This document shows, one piece after another, positions 1 to 8,467 of a stretch of 64,000 nt of DNA (within the stretch, counting starts at the first letter, position 1; each line of letters starts with the position of its first letter). The notes below the pieces were generated by a model, which saw only the letters and a list, made by a program, of their open reading frames with translations, was not told where the DNA came from and searched no databases. The position numbers and the translations under genes are program-made. Source of the DNA: CAMLIZ01 sp036231905 (GTDB taxonomy: Bacteria > Pseudomonadota > Gammaproteobacteria > Burkholderiales > Burkholderiaceae_C); NCBI RefSeq assembly GCF_036231905.1, contig NZ_JAZARE010000012.1:1-64000 (forward strand), written 5' to 3'.

Positions 1-78
1 TCCCGAACAGGACAGTGAAACGCCTCTGCGCCGATGATAGTGCGGATTCCCGTGTGAAAGTAGGACATCGTCAGGCTA
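1..78 (+). rRNA. rrf: 5S ribosomal RNA, 3' part
   Basis: The first 78 bases read as the last two thirds of a 5S rRNA. They contain the conserved gaacaggacagtgaaacg stretch, the cgccgatgatagtg segment and the closing agtaggacatcgtcaggc end, which pairs with the missing 5' end of the molecule. About 35-40 bases of the 5' end lie before the window, so an rRNA operon finishes here. A terminator follows directly. The Burkholderiales-like sequence is one of the clues to the organism. Confidence 0.93.
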
Positions 79-86
79 TTTATTTA

Positions 87-118
87 AACCCCCACCAGAG
101 TAATCTGGCGGGGGTTTT
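87..118 (+). terminator. Rho-independent terminator after 5S rRNA
   Basis: A stem of aaccccc paired with gggggtt (87-93 with 110-116) is extended by ccaga/tctgg around a gtaa loop and ends in tttt. It sits 9 bases after the 5S rRNA end and is the natural terminator of the rRNA operon. Confidence 0.9.
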
Positions 119-195
119 GCTTTTGCGGCGGCAATAATCGAATTGAGTTTCCAATAAAACTCGACTCCATATCTGAGTATCAGGTCGGCTGCCTT

Positions 196-1122
196 CTAAG
201 CAGGGCGCAATACACCATCGGCGCACTTCAACGCCCAGTCTTCCAGCAGGCCTTCGACGACCTCCGTCGCCGCTGAGATCTCCATCCCGCCATGGATGGG
301 CGTTTGGGCCAGCCACTCCACCAACTCGGACCCACGGCACTCGCCAACCTCCAGCATGTGGAACATCACCAAGGCGCGCACGGCGTGCCGTCGGTGTTTC
401 GCTGGATCGCGGATGAACGCCTGCAAACGCCCGCGACTCGCCCGCAAGGCCGCGGCGACATCGACAAAGGGCCGGCCATGCCCTGGGATCACGAGTACCG
501 GATCCAGCGCCTCGATGGCATCCAGCGTGTCCAGACACGGACCAAAACCAGGCTCACCGACCAATTCCGGAAAAATGATCGCCAAGCGCCGCTCCCACAG
601 CGCGTCGCCGGAAATCAACACCCGAGACGCCGGCTCGAACAGCATCAGCGCGGTGGGGTCGTGCCCGGGCGCCGCATGAACCTCCCATGTGGCGGCACCG
701 AGCTGCAGGGCATCGCCGGCTGACAGCGCGCCGTCCGCAACAAACGGCTCGCATCGCTGGTCAGTCGCTGAAAACGTGAGCTGTTGCTCGTCCCATGTGT
801 TCACCGCCTCATAGCACGCTCGGGGGACAAGTGTTTCAACGGCCCAGCGCCGCTGCAGGGCCGCATTGCCGCCACAGTGGTCTGAGTGCAGGTGCGTGTT
901 GACGATGCGTGCGAGCGGCCCTTCAGCGAGGCCCTTCTCGATCAGCGCAACGGTCTGCGCTGCATGGGCTGAATAACCGGTGTCCACCACAGTCGCAGGG
1001 GCAGCCGGTGACTCGGCGAACAACACGTTGTTGGACGACAGCCAGCCACGCTCGAACACCCGCAGGCCCAGCCGGCCGAACAGTGCACCGACGGCGGAGG
1101 CGTCAATCGGTGTCACGGTCAT
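196..1122 (-). CDS. Metallo-beta-lactamase-fold hydrolase
   Basis: This 308-residue protein belongs to the metallo-beta-lactamase fold. The metal-binding signature THLHSDH lies at residues 76-82, followed by a histidine in APGHD (about 154), an aspartate in SGDALW (about 173) and a last ligand in IPGHGRPF (about 215), so a complete two-metal site is present. The C-terminal 80 residues form a helical extension as in the broad glyoxalase II/RNase Z-like hydrolases. It starts directly after the fadD stop codon with no gap and closes a three-gene minus-strand operon. A thioester or lactone substrate would suit the acyl-CoA ligase partner, but that is inference; the sequence alone does not fix the substrate. 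Confidence 0.85.
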   Translation of the reverse strand: MTVTPIDASAVGALFGRLGLRVFERGWLSSNNVLFAESPAAPATVVDTGYSAHAAQTVALIEKGLAEGPLARIVNTHLHSDHCGGNAALQRRWAVETLVPRACYEAVNTWDEQQLTFSATDQRCEPFVADGALSAGDALQLGAATWEVHAAPGHDPTALMLFEPASRVLISGDALWERRLAIIFPELVGEPGFGPCLDTLDAIEALDPVLVIPGHGRPFVDVAAALRASRGRLQAFIRDPAKHRRHAVRALVMFHMLEVGECRGSELVEWLAQTPIHGGMEISAATEVVEGLLEDWALKCADGVLRPA

Positions 1123-2835
1123 TCACGCGGGCGTTCGCAATTCGCGACGCAGGATCTTGCCGACGTTGGTCTTTGGCAGGTCGTCGCGGAACTCGATGTA
1201 CTTCGGTCGCTTGTAGGCGGTGAAGTTGTCGCGGCAATACCGGGCGAGGTCGTCTTCCGACAGGGTGGCGTCCTTCTTGACCACGAACAGTTTCACCGCT
1301 TCGCCGGACTTCTCGTCCTCCACACCGACCGCCGCACACTCCAGCACGCCGGGATGCAGGCTGACCACCTGCTCGATCTCGTTGGGGTACACATTGAATC
1401 CGGACACGAGGATCATGTCCTTCTTGCGGTCCACGATCTTCACGTAACCCCGCGCGTCCATCACCCCGATGTCGCCGGAACGGAAGAAGCCGTCGGAAGT
1501 CATGACCAGGGCCGTTTCGTCGGGCCGGTTCCAGTATCCCGCCATCACTTGCGGGCCGCGAATGCAGATCTCGCCCGGATGTCCCAAGGCCACGTCGTTG
1601 CCTTCGTCGTCGCGGATGGCGATGTCCGTGGACGGCACCGGCAGCCCGATGGTGCCGGTGAACTCCTGAAGATCGAGGCGGTTGCTGGTGGCGACTGGCG
1701 AGGTTTCCGACAGGCCGTAGCCCTCCACCACCGGGCAACCGGTGATCTGCAGCCAGCGTTCCGCGGTTGCCTGCTGCACCGCCATGCCGCCACCGTTGGA
1801 CACCACCAGCTCGCTGAAGTCCAGCCGCGCAAACTCCGGGTCATTCGACAGCGCGTTGAACAGTGTGTTGACGGCGGGGAACATGTTCACCCGATGCCGG
1901 CTCAGCGTCTTCACCAGCCCCGGGATGTCGCGCGGGTTGGGTATCAGCAGGTTCATCGCCCCCATCCGCACGCCCAGCATGTAGCACACCGTCAACGCGA
2001 AGATGTGGTACAGCGGCAGCGCGCACACCACGGTCAGCGGTTTGTCGCCCAGCTTGTCCAGCATGGGCTTGAACCAGGCCTCGGACTGCAGGATGTTGGC
2101 AACGACGTTGCGGTGAAGCAGGGTCGCGCCCTTGCTCACCCCTGTGGTGCCGCCGGTGTACTGCAGGAAGGCCACGTCCTCCGGGCCGATGGTGGGCCGA
2201 CGCAAGGACAGGCGCGTGCCTTCGGCCAAGGCCATGTTGAAGCGGGTCACGCTGTAGCCACCGTCCGCGGGCAGGCGGTATTCCGGCACCATCTTGCGGG
2301 CGTGACGCACGACGAAGTTGACGAGTTGTCCCTTCCAGAAACCGAGCAGGTCCCCCATGGATGCGAGCACGACATGCCGCACGTCGGTCCGGGCGATCAC
2401 CTCTTCCAGCGTGTGCGCAAAATTCTCCAGAACCACAATGGCCTGCGCGCCCGAGTCCCTGAGTTGATGCTCCAGCTCGCGCGGGGTGTACAGGGGGTTC
2501 ACGTTCACCACCACGTAGCCGGCGCGCAGCACCGCGGCGATCGCCACCATGTACTGCGGCAGGTTGGGCATCATCAGCGCCACCCGCGCGCCGGGCGCCA
2601 GGTCGCGGCTCTGCAACCAGGCGCCCAAGGCCTGTGACATCTCGTCGAGGTCGCGGAACTTGATGCGCTTGTCCATGCAATCGGCCGCGTCGCGTGCAGC
2701 GTGCTGCCGAAAGGAATCCTCCAGCAGCTGGGCCAGCGACTCGTACACGTCGGTCCGCACTTCAGCCGGTACGCCGGGGGGGTAGTGGTTCAACCAGGGT
2801 TTCTGCACGCGGGCTCCGCAAGGTGTTTGCGGCAT
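1123..2835 (-). CDS. fadD: Long-chain fatty acid--CoA ligase
   Basis: A 570-residue adenylate-forming enzyme that activates fatty acids to acyl-CoA through an acyl-AMP. The N terminus (KPWLNHYPPGVPAEV) is typical of FadD. The phosphate-binding motif YTGGTTGVSKG is at residues 226-236, GYGLSETSP follows in the middle, and the C-terminal lid carries NVGKILRREL with the catalytic lysine. Length fits the family (about 560). The preceding gene ends 24 bases upstream and the metallo-hydrolase follows without a gap, so the three are probably one transcript. The first methionine is chosen because it gives the usual FadD N terminus. It probably acts at the inner face of the membrane in beta-oxidation or lipid synthesis. 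Confidence 0.9.
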   Translation of the reverse strand: MPQTPCGARVQKPWLNHYPPGVPAEVRTDVYESLAQLLEDSFRQHAARDAADCMDKRIKFRDLDEMSQALGAWLQSRDLAPGARVALMMPNLPQYMVAIAAVLRAGYVVVNVNPLYTPRELEHQLRDSGAQAIVVLENFAHTLEEVIARTDVRHVVLASMGDLLGFWKGQLVNFVVRHARKMVPEYRLPADGGYSVTRFNMALAEGTRLSLRRPTIGPEDVAFLQYTGGTTGVSKGATLLHRNVVANILQSEAWFKPMLDKLGDKPLTVVCALPLYHIFALTVCYMLGVRMGAMNLLIPNPRDIPGLVKTLSRHRVNMFPAVNTLFNALSNDPEFARLDFSELVVSNGGGMAVQQATAERWLQITGCPVVEGYGLSETSPVATSNRLDLQEFTGTIGLPVPSTDIAIRDDEGNDVALGHPGEICIRGPQVMAGYWNRPDETALVMTSDGFFRSGDIGVMDARGYVKIVDRKKDMILVSGFNVYPNEIEQVVSLHPGVLECAAVGVEDEKSGEAVKLFVVKKDATLSEDDLARYCRDNFTAYKRPKYIEFRDDLPKTNVGKILRRELRTPA

Positions 2836-2859
2836 GGTCGCGGCGCCCAGCGGCCGGAG

Positions 2860-3603
2860 CTACGGTAGTTGCACTAACGGATCGCCGGCTTCCAGGCGAA
2901 ATACGGCGGGTACTGTCGCCATCGCGACAGCATCCGCTGTGAAGAGGCGCTGCCGCAAGGCCTCTTCGCGCTCTGCGACCGTGGCCAGGAAACGTTCGGC
3001 GCCGCGCATCTGCCGGAAGGTGTCGAATCCACGCTCCAGGAAGGCCTGCAGCGTCGCCAGCCCTGCACTGCGCGCCGGCGCCCGCATCAACCGCAGGCTA
3101 TGGCGCAGCACCGGGTTGCGTGTCAAACGATCGAGGGCGCGTCCAACGTCCAGCGTCATGCGGATCTGGTCACTGCGCGCGTCCGGTTCGCCGGTCGCCT
3201 GCCATGCCGCCACGTAGGAAGCCCGGGTTAACGAAGCCGACGGCAGGTGCATGCCCATGCGGGTGTCCAGGCGCTCGGACAAGGCGTGCAAGGCAGCCAG
3301 CGCCTCCACCGTCTGCACGATCTCTTCCGGGAACAGCCGCACCAGGGCTGGCACGATGCGCACGAACTGGGCATCCCGCTCGGAGAAGTCCCCAGGCCCG
3401 TACAGCTCCTCGAGGAAGAACGTGGCCGCGCCGCGATAGCGGGCGTCACCCAGCAGATCGGCGTAGCCGCGCCGGAAACGTGCCTGCTGATACGCCTTGA
3501 CGGCCATCACACGGTCCTGCAGCCCTGGCATGGCCTGGCGGCCTGCGCGTTCGTCGGCCACGGACTGCAGGTGCGTGAGGATGCGTTGGCCGGCTGGCGT
3601 CAT
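2860..3603 (-). CDS. Conserved betaproteobacterial protein with FFLEELYGP motif
   Basis: A 247-residue protein without transmembrane segments or recognised catalytic motif. A conserved-looking block FFLEELYGPGDFSERDAQF lies near residue 45 and the rest is mostly alpha-helical and rich in Arg, Ala and Leu. I know similar proteins only as hypothetical proteins of Burkholderiales. The reading frame stays open upstream to 4308, but the ATG at 3603 is taken because codons upstream overlap the divergent Tat-protein gene and look non-coding. It is the first gene of an operon with fadD and a metallo-hydrolase, so a role in acyl metabolism is possible but unproven. Confidence 0.75.
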   Translation of the reverse strand: MTPAGQRILTHLQSVADERAGRQAMPGLQDRVMAVKAYQQARFRRGYADLLGDARYRGAATFFLEELYGPGDFSERDAQFVRIVPALVRLFPEEIVQTVEALAALHALSERLDTRMGMHLPSASLTRASYVAAWQATGEPDARSDQIRMTLDVGRALDRLTRNPVLRHSLRLMRAPARSAGLATLQAFLERGFDTFRQMRGAERFLATVAEREEALRQRLFTADAVAMATVPAVFRLEAGDPLVQLP

Positions 3604-3705
3604 GAGGCGCAAGCGTAGCAGCGGACCCCTGGGGTTTCCGTGGTGGCGATCTAGTCGCCCGCCTCTACGGTGCCAGCGCCCGGGGATGCAAAACTGCCTG
3701 CCACC

Positions 3706-4212
3706 ATGCAACGACGACGACTCCTCCAACTCGGCCTGGGCGGCGCTGCCGTGCTGGCCCTCGCCGGCGCCGGCGTGGCGCTGGTCCGCCCGGGGCTGAC
3801 GGGCGGGCGTTTGTCGGCGGGGGGGCGTGCTGTGTTCCGTGCCGTCGGTGCCGCCGTGCTGGACGGCGCGCTGCCCACGGACGCCAGCGCCCGACTGCGC
3901 AGCCTCGACGGGCTGCTCGCCCGGCTCGAGGGCACCATCGCCGGCTTGGCACCACACGCACAGGACGAGTTGTCCACGCTGCTGGCGCTGCTGGCCAGCG
4001 CGCCGGGCCGTGTCGGACTGGCGGGGCTGACGACCGACTGGTCCGACGCGAGCGTCGCGCAGGTGCATGCCGCACTGCAGGCGATGCGCACATCCGCGCT
4101 GGCGGTGCGCCAGCAGGCGTACTTCGCACTGCGGGAACTCACCAACGCGGCCTACTTCGCCGACCCAACCACCTGGGCGTGGCTGGGGTATCCCGGCCCC
4201 AACGACGTTTGA
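3706..4212 (+). CDS. Tat-exported small protein paired with GMC oxidoreductase
   Basis: The 168-residue product begins MQRRRLLQLGLGG, a twin-arginine type signal with a hydrophobic run to about residue 27, so export of a folded protein is likely. The mature part resembles the small (gamma) subunit placed beside membrane-bound GMC-type dehydrogenases such as gluconate 2-dehydrogenase: helical, with a conserved end ELTNAAYFADPTTWAWLGYPGP. The gene lies 14 bases before the GMC oxidoreductase. A GTG at 3670 is also in frame, but the ATG at 3706 puts the twin arginines at the right distance. Probably a chaperone or small subunit that carries the flavoprotein through Tat; the assignment rests on context. 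Confidence 0.75.
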   Translation: MQRRRLLQLGLGGAAVLALAGAGVALVRPGLTGGRLSAGGRAVFRAVGAAVLDGALPTDASARLRSLDGLLARLEGTIAGLAPHAQDELSTLLALLASAPGRVGLAGLTTDWSDASVAQVHAALQAMRTSALAVRQQAYFALRELTNAAYFADPTTWAWLGYPGPNDV

Positions 4213-4226
4213 GCCACCCCAACACG

Positions 4227-5837
4227 ATGAGTCAACGCCCGGATCCCATTCGCGAAGGCCTGGCACGCGGTTGGCGCGTGCACGGCGGCCCGCATGCCGC
4301 CCTGCCATCCACCCACACCTGTGATGTGGCGATCGTCGGCAGCGGCGCGGGCGCCGGCATCACCGCCGAGCTGCTCACGGCTGCTGGGCTCGACGTGCTG
4401 ATCGTCGAAGAAGGGCCGCTCAAGTCGAGCAGCGACTTCCGCCAGCTGGAAAGCGAAGCCTATCCCAGCCTCTACCAGGAAAGCGCCAGCCGGCAGAGCG
4501 CCGACAAGGCCATCACCATCCTGCAGGGGCGCTGTGTCGGCGGGTCCACCACCGTCAACTGGACGAGTTCCTTTCGCACGCCCCCCGAAACCTTGCGCTA
4601 CTGGCAGCAGCAGTTCGGCCTGGGCGGCCTGGACGAACACAGCATGGCGCCCTGGTTCGCCCAGGCGGAGAAGCGGCTCAACATCGCGCCGTGGGAAGTG
4701 GCCCCCAACGAAAACAATGACCTGCTGCGGCGCGGTGCCCAGGCGCTGGGCATTCCCGCGGCCGGCATCCGGCGCAACGTGAAGAACTGCTGGAACCTGG
4801 GCTCCTGCGGCATGGGCTGTCCCACCAATGCCAAGCAGTCGATGCTGATCACCACCATCCCTGCGGCACTGGAACGCGGCGCGCGGCTGTGGGTGCAAAC
4901 GCGCGCGCAGTCGCTTGAGCTGGCCAATGGCCGGGTGCGCGCGCTGCTGTGCCAGCCGATGAACGACGCCGGCCAGCCCACCGGCACGCTGGTGCGTGTG
5001 AACGCGAAGCACTATGTGGTTGCCGGTGGTGCCATCAACTCGCCGGCGTTGCTGTTGCGCTCCGGTGCGCCCGATCCGCATGGCGCCCTGGGCCGGCGCA
5101 CCTTCCTCCATCCGACCGTGCTGTCGTCCAGCGTGTTCGACCATCGGGTGGAGCCCTGGAGCGGTGCCCCGCAAACCGTGTACACCGACCATTTCCTGCA
5201 CGTGGCCGCCATCGACGGCCCCATGGGCTACAAGCTGGAAGCGCCGCCGGTGCATCCCTTGATCTACACCTCCAAGCAGGTGGGCCTGGGGCGCGAGCAG
5301 GTGGACCGGCTGAAGAGCTATCCCAACACCCACATGCTGCTGGCCTTGCTGCGCGACGGCTTCCATGCCGAATCGCCGGGCGGCCGCGTCGGCCTGCGAC
5401 CGGACGGTTCGGCCGTGCTGGACTACCCGCTCACCGACTTTGTGATGGAGGGCGCCCGGCGTGCATTGCTCAGCATGGCCGAGCTGCAATTTGCCGCCGG
5501 TGCGCAGACGGTGATGCCCTTGCATGAGCTGGCGCTGCCTTACCGCTCGTGGAGCGAAGCGCGTGCGGCGATCCAGGCGCTCCCGATGAAGCCGCTGCTC
5601 ACGCGGGTGGCCAGCGCCCATGTGATGGGCGGCTGCGGCATGGCGGGCGATGAACGGCATGGCGTGGTGCGGCCCGATGGCCTGCACTGGCAGATCGACA
5701 ATCTGTCGGTGCACGATGGTTCGCTCTTCCCCACCAGCATCGGCGCCAACCCGCAGCTGTCGATCTACGGCCTCACCAACCGGCTCGCGACCCAGCTCGC
5801 CAAGCGGCTGGCGGGGCGTGATGTGGCACTGGCCTGA
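4227..5837 (+). CDS. GMC family FAD-dependent oxidoreductase
   Basis: A 536-residue glucose-methanol-choline oxidoreductase. The FAD-binding GSGAGAG is at residues 38-44, the second signature GGSTTVNW at 105-112, and the C-terminal catalytic region holds HVMGGCG (about 465) and the closing NPQLSIYGLTNRLA. It has no signal peptide of its own; the Tat-signal protein just upstream may carry it out. GMC enzymes oxidise alcohols, sugars or sterols. With a lipase-like hydrolase downstream and an acyl-CoA ligase nearby, a long-chain alcohol or similar lipid is a reasonable guess. The ATG at 4227 follows the stop of the previous gene by 14 bases. Confidence 0.87.
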   Translation: MSQRPDPIREGLARGWRVHGGPHAALPSTHTCDVAIVGSGAGAGITAELLTAAGLDVLIVEEGPLKSSSDFRQLESEAYPSLYQESASRQSADKAITILQGRCVGGSTTVNWTSSFRTPPETLRYWQQQFGLGGLDEHSMAPWFAQAEKRLNIAPWEVAPNENNDLLRRGAQALGIPAAGIRRNVKNCWNLGSCGMGCPTNAKQSMLITTIPAALERGARLWVQTRAQSLELANGRVRALLCQPMNDAGQPTGTLVRVNAKHYVVAGGAINSPALLLRSGAPDPHGALGRRTFLHPTVLSSSVFDHRVEPWSGAPQTVYTDHFLHVAAIDGPMGYKLEAPPVHPLIYTSKQVGLGREQVDRLKSYPNTHMLLALLRDGFHAESPGGRVGLRPDGSAVLDYPLTDFVMEGARRALLSMAELQFAAGAQTVMPLHELALPYRSWSEARAAIQALPMKPLLTRVASAHVMGGCGMAGDERHGVVRPDGLHWQIDNLSVHDGSLFPTSIGANPQLSIYGLTNRLATQLAKRLAGRDVALA

Positions 5838-5850
5838 TGCACCGCACCGC

Positions 5851-6747
5851 ATGCTGGCCCGTCTTCAGCAGCTGATCGTTCTGACCTTGCTGCTCGCCAC
5901 CGGGGCGTGGCTGGCGCATTGGGCGGCGGCAGGCCGGCCGCTGCTCGCTGTCGGGGGCGCCCTGCTGATGGTGTTCGGCTACGCGTTGGTACTGGGCTTC
6001 GAGTTCATGGTGCTGCGCCTAGCGCATGGCACCGACCCCGCGCCCCGTGCGAGTGGCTTCCAGCTGTTGCGCGCCTGGTGGGGCGAGGTGATCACGGCGC
6101 CCAGCGTCTTCTACTGGCGCCAGCCATTCCGCTCGCGCGCGGAACCCGATCACCTGCCGGCACACGCGCGCGGCCGGCGTGGCGTGCTGCTGGTGCATGG
6201 CTTCGTCTGCAACCGCGGCCTGTGGAACCCCTGGATGCGGCGCTTGCGCGCAGACGGCATCCCGTTCGTGGCCGTCAACCTGGAGCCGGTGTTCGGCTCC
6301 ATCGACCGTTACGACGACATCGTGGAGGCGGGCCTGCGGCAGCTCGAGGCGGCCACCGGCGTGCAGCCGGTGATCGTGGCGCACAGCATGGGTGGGCTGG
6401 CCGTGCGCGCCTGGCTGCGCCGCACCGGCAATGACGAGCGTGTACAACGCGTGTTCACCATCGGCACGCCCCACCATGGCACCTGGTTGGGCCGGTATTC
6501 GCGCACCACCAATACCCGCCAGATGCGGCTGGGCGGTGAATGGCTGCGGCAGCTGGCGTCAGCCGAGCCGCCGGCGCGCTACCAGCGCTTCACCTGCTTC
6601 TACAGCCACTGCGACAACATCGTGTTCCCGCCCTCGACCGCCACGCTGCCCGGGGCGGACAACCGCCACATCGTGGGCTGGTCGCATGTGCACCTGGCGT
6701 TTCATCCCCAGGTGTTCGAGGCCGTCATGCGCTTGCTTCGGTCTTAG
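5851..6747 (+). CDS. Membrane-anchored alpha/beta hydrolase (lipase-like)
   Basis: A 298-residue protein with two N-terminal hydrophobic segments (about 7-27 and 31-54) followed by an alpha/beta-hydrolase domain. The oxyanion-hole HGF is at 116-118, the nucleophile elbow AHSMGG at 177-182 places the serine at 179, and a histidine follows in GWSHVHLAF near the end. GTPHHGTWLG is typical of triacylglycerol-lipase-like members. The start at 5851 is preferred; an ATG at 5821 overlapping the GMC stop is possible. The 3' end overlaps the convergent hppD gene by 23 bp. Probably a lipase or esterase acting at the inner membrane; the substrate is unknown. Confidence 0.82.
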   Translation: MLARLQQLIVLTLLLATGAWLAHWAAAGRPLLAVGGALLMVFGYALVLGFEFMVLRLAHGTDPAPRASGFQLLRAWWGEVITAPSVFYWRQPFRSRAEPDHLPAHARGRRGVLLVHGFVCNRGLWNPWMRRLRADGIPFVAVNLEPVFGSIDRYDDIVEAGLRQLEAATGVQPVIVAHSMGGLAVRAWLRRTGNDERVQRVFTIGTPHHGTWLGRYSRTTNTRQMRLGGEWLRQLASAEPPARYQRFTCFYSHCDNIVFPPSTATLPGADNRHIVGWSHVHLAFHPQVFEAVMRLLRS

Positions 6748-7843
6748 GCTGCAGCACGCCGCGGCGCATCTGGTCGAGCTCGATGCTCTCGAACAGCGCC
6801 TTGAAGTTGCCTTCGCCAAAGCCCTGGTCACCCTTGCGCTGGATGAACTCGAAGAAGATGGGACCGAGCTGGTTCTCCGAGAAGATCTGCAGCAGCAGTT
6901 CACCCGCCTTGCCGTCGACGAGGATCTTGCGTTTTTTAAGTTCCGCCAGGTCCTCGCCATGGCCGGGGATGCGCTTGTCCACCAGCTCGTAGTAGGTGTC
7001 GATCGTGTCCAGCAGCTTCACACCGCGCTCTCGCAAGGCGTCCACGGTCTTGTAGAGGTCGGTGGAGCCCAGCGCAATGTGCTGAATGCCCTCGCCACGG
7101 TACATGTCCAGGTACTCCTGGATCTGCCCCGGCTTCTCGTTGCCCTCTTCGTTGATCGGGATGCGGATCTTGCCGCAGGGGCTGGTCATCGCCTTGCTCT
7201 TCACGCCGGTGACCTGACCCTCGATGTCGAAGTAGCGGATCTCCCGGAAGTTGAACAGCCGCTCGTAGAAGTCCGCCCACTCGGCCATACGGCCGCGGTG
7301 CACGTTGTGCGTGAGGTGGTCGATGTAGGTCAGGCCGTGGCCGGTGGGATTGAGCGCCGCGCTCGAGCCTGGTGACAGCGGCTCGAAGTCCACGTCGTAG
7401 AAGCCGATGTTGCCGATGTCGCCTTCGCGTGCACCGTTCTTGCCGCGCCAGCGGTCCACGAAGTAGATGAGCGAGTCGCCGATGCCCTTGATGGCGGGGA
7501 TGTTGAGCTCGCCCGGGCCTGCCTGCCCGGCATAACCCCAGGCGCCCAGGTCCAGCGCCCGCTGGTAGGCCTTGGCGGCGTCCTGCACGCGGAAGGCGAT
7601 GGCGCAGATGCTGGGGCCGTGAAGGCGTGCGAAGCGCTGCGCAAAGGAGTCGGGCTCGGCATTCACGATGAAGTTGATCTGGCCTTGCCGGTACAGGGTG
7701 ACCTGCTTGTGGCGATGGCGTGCGATCGGCGTGAACCCCATGCGCTCGAACAGCGCGCCCATGGCCTGCGGGTCCGGCGCCGCATATTCGATGAACTCGA
7801 AACCGTCGGTGCCCATCGGGTTGTCCCAGGGGGTGAATTGCAT
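6725..7843 (-). CDS. hppD: 4-hydroxyphenylpyruvate dioxygenase
   Basis: This 372-residue Fe(II) enzyme converts 4-hydroxyphenylpyruvate to homogentisate in tyrosine breakdown. The metal ligands of the family are visible: H176 (IDHLTHN), H255 (IQHIALGS) and E332 (FFEFIQR). Both vicinal-oxygen-chelate halves are present and the length is normal. The ATG at 7843 has a good ribosome-binding site (aggagaca on the minus strand). It is divergent from an Lrp/AsnC regulator, and the end overlaps the convergent lipase-like gene by 23 bp. The rest of the homogentisate pathway is not in the window. Confidence 0.95.
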   Translation of the reverse strand: MQFTPWDNPMGTDGFEFIEYAAPDPQAMGALFERMGFTPIARHRHKQVTLYRQGQINFIVNAEPDSFAQRFARLHGPSICAIAFRVQDAAKAYQRALDLGAWGYAGQAGPGELNIPAIKGIGDSLIYFVDRWRGKNGAREGDIGNIGFYDVDFEPLSPGSSAALNPTGHGLTYIDHLTHNVHRGRMAEWADFYERLFNFREIRYFDIEGQVTGVKSKAMTSPCGKIRIPINEEGNEKPGQIQEYLDMYRGEGIQHIALGSTDLYKTVDALRERGVKLLDTIDTYYELVDKRIPGHGEDLAELKKRKILVDGKAGELLLQIFSENQLGPIFFEFIQRKGDQGFGEGNFKALFESIELDQMRRGVLQPKTEASA

Positions 7844-7897
7844 GGCTGTCTCCTGTCGGCGGCGCTGGAAGAATTCAGCACTGTAGGCCGATGCGGG

Positions 7898-7912
7898 CGC
7901 AGTTTTTCTGCG
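7898..7912. promoter_or_regulatory. Candidate Lrp/AsnC-family operator between hppD and its regulator
   Basis: A perfect inverted repeat CGCAG-ttttt-CTGCG lies in the 109-bp divergent region, 55 bp from the hppD start and 41 bp from the regulator start. CAG...CTG half sites around a T-rich centre resemble boxes bound by Lrp/AsnC proteins, though the classic Lrp box has a wider centre. Binding is inferred. Confidence 0.4.
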
Positions 7913-7952
7913 TTTTCCACCTCGCGCGGCCCGGTCGGCGCAGGAAAGGTGC

Positions 7953-8447
7953 ATGATCCAGATCATGGAAACAGCGATTCCGCTCGATGCCGTCGATCGG
8001 CGCATTCTTCACGCGCTGCAGGCCGATGGCCGAATGACTTACGACGTGCTGGCCTCGCAGGTCGGCCTCTCCTCATCCGCCGCGCTGCGGCGGGTGAAAC
8101 GGCTGGAGGAGGCAGGCGTCATCGCCGGCTATGTGGCGCTGGTGCGTGCCGACCGGGTGGGTTTGAGCCTCACCGCCTACCTCAACGTGCGGCTGGAAAA
8201 ACACACCGAGACCCACAAGCGCAACCCAATGGACCTGTTCCGCGCGGCCGTGCAGACCTGGCCGGAGGTGGTGGAGTGCGCGGCCCTCACCGGCGAGATG
8301 GATTTCCTGCTGCGGGTGATGGTGCAGGACATGGCGCACTACTCGCGCTTCATCATGGAAACCCTGCTCAAGCATCCCAGCGTGCAGGACTGCAAGACCA
8401 GCTTCGTGCTGGACCACGTGAAGAACACCACCGCCTTGCCGGTGTAG
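7953..8447 (+). CDS. Lrp/AsnC family transcriptional regulator
   Basis: A 164-residue regulator with an N-terminal helix-turn-helix (about residues 12-60: LDAVDRRILHALQADGRMTYDVLA...SSSAALRRVKRLEE, split here) and a C-terminal ligand-binding RAM domain with the GEMDFLLRV turn. It is divergent from hppD, a common arrangement in which the regulator senses an aromatic amino acid and controls hppD. The ATG at 7953 has aggaaagg seven bases upstream; the ATG at 7965 has no such site. The gene ends in a hairpin shared with the convergent HDOD gene. Confidence 0.9.
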   Translation: MIQIMETAIPLDAVDRRILHALQADGRMTYDVLASQVGLSSSAALRRVKRLEEAGVIAGYVALVRADRVGLSLTAYLNVRLEKHTETHKRNPMDLFRAAVQTWPEVVECAALTGEMDFLLRVMVQDMAHYSRFIMETLLKHPSVQDCKTSFVLDHVKNTTALPV

Positions 8448-8463
8448 CGGGCGCAGCGCCCGC
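8447..8463. terminator. Short hairpin between convergent genes
   Basis: GCGGGCGC and GCGCCCGC flank a single A, giving a very GC-rich hairpin exactly between the Lrp-type regulator and the HDOD gene, which converge here. There is no real T-run on either side, so it may be a weak bidirectional terminator only. Confidence 0.4.
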
Positions 8464-8467
8464 CCCT

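Noticed and set aside
4152..5852. A 566-codon open frame antisense to the GMC oxidoreductase gene
   Set aside because: The sense frame has full FAD and GMC signatures; the antisense frame has no motif and no start signal.
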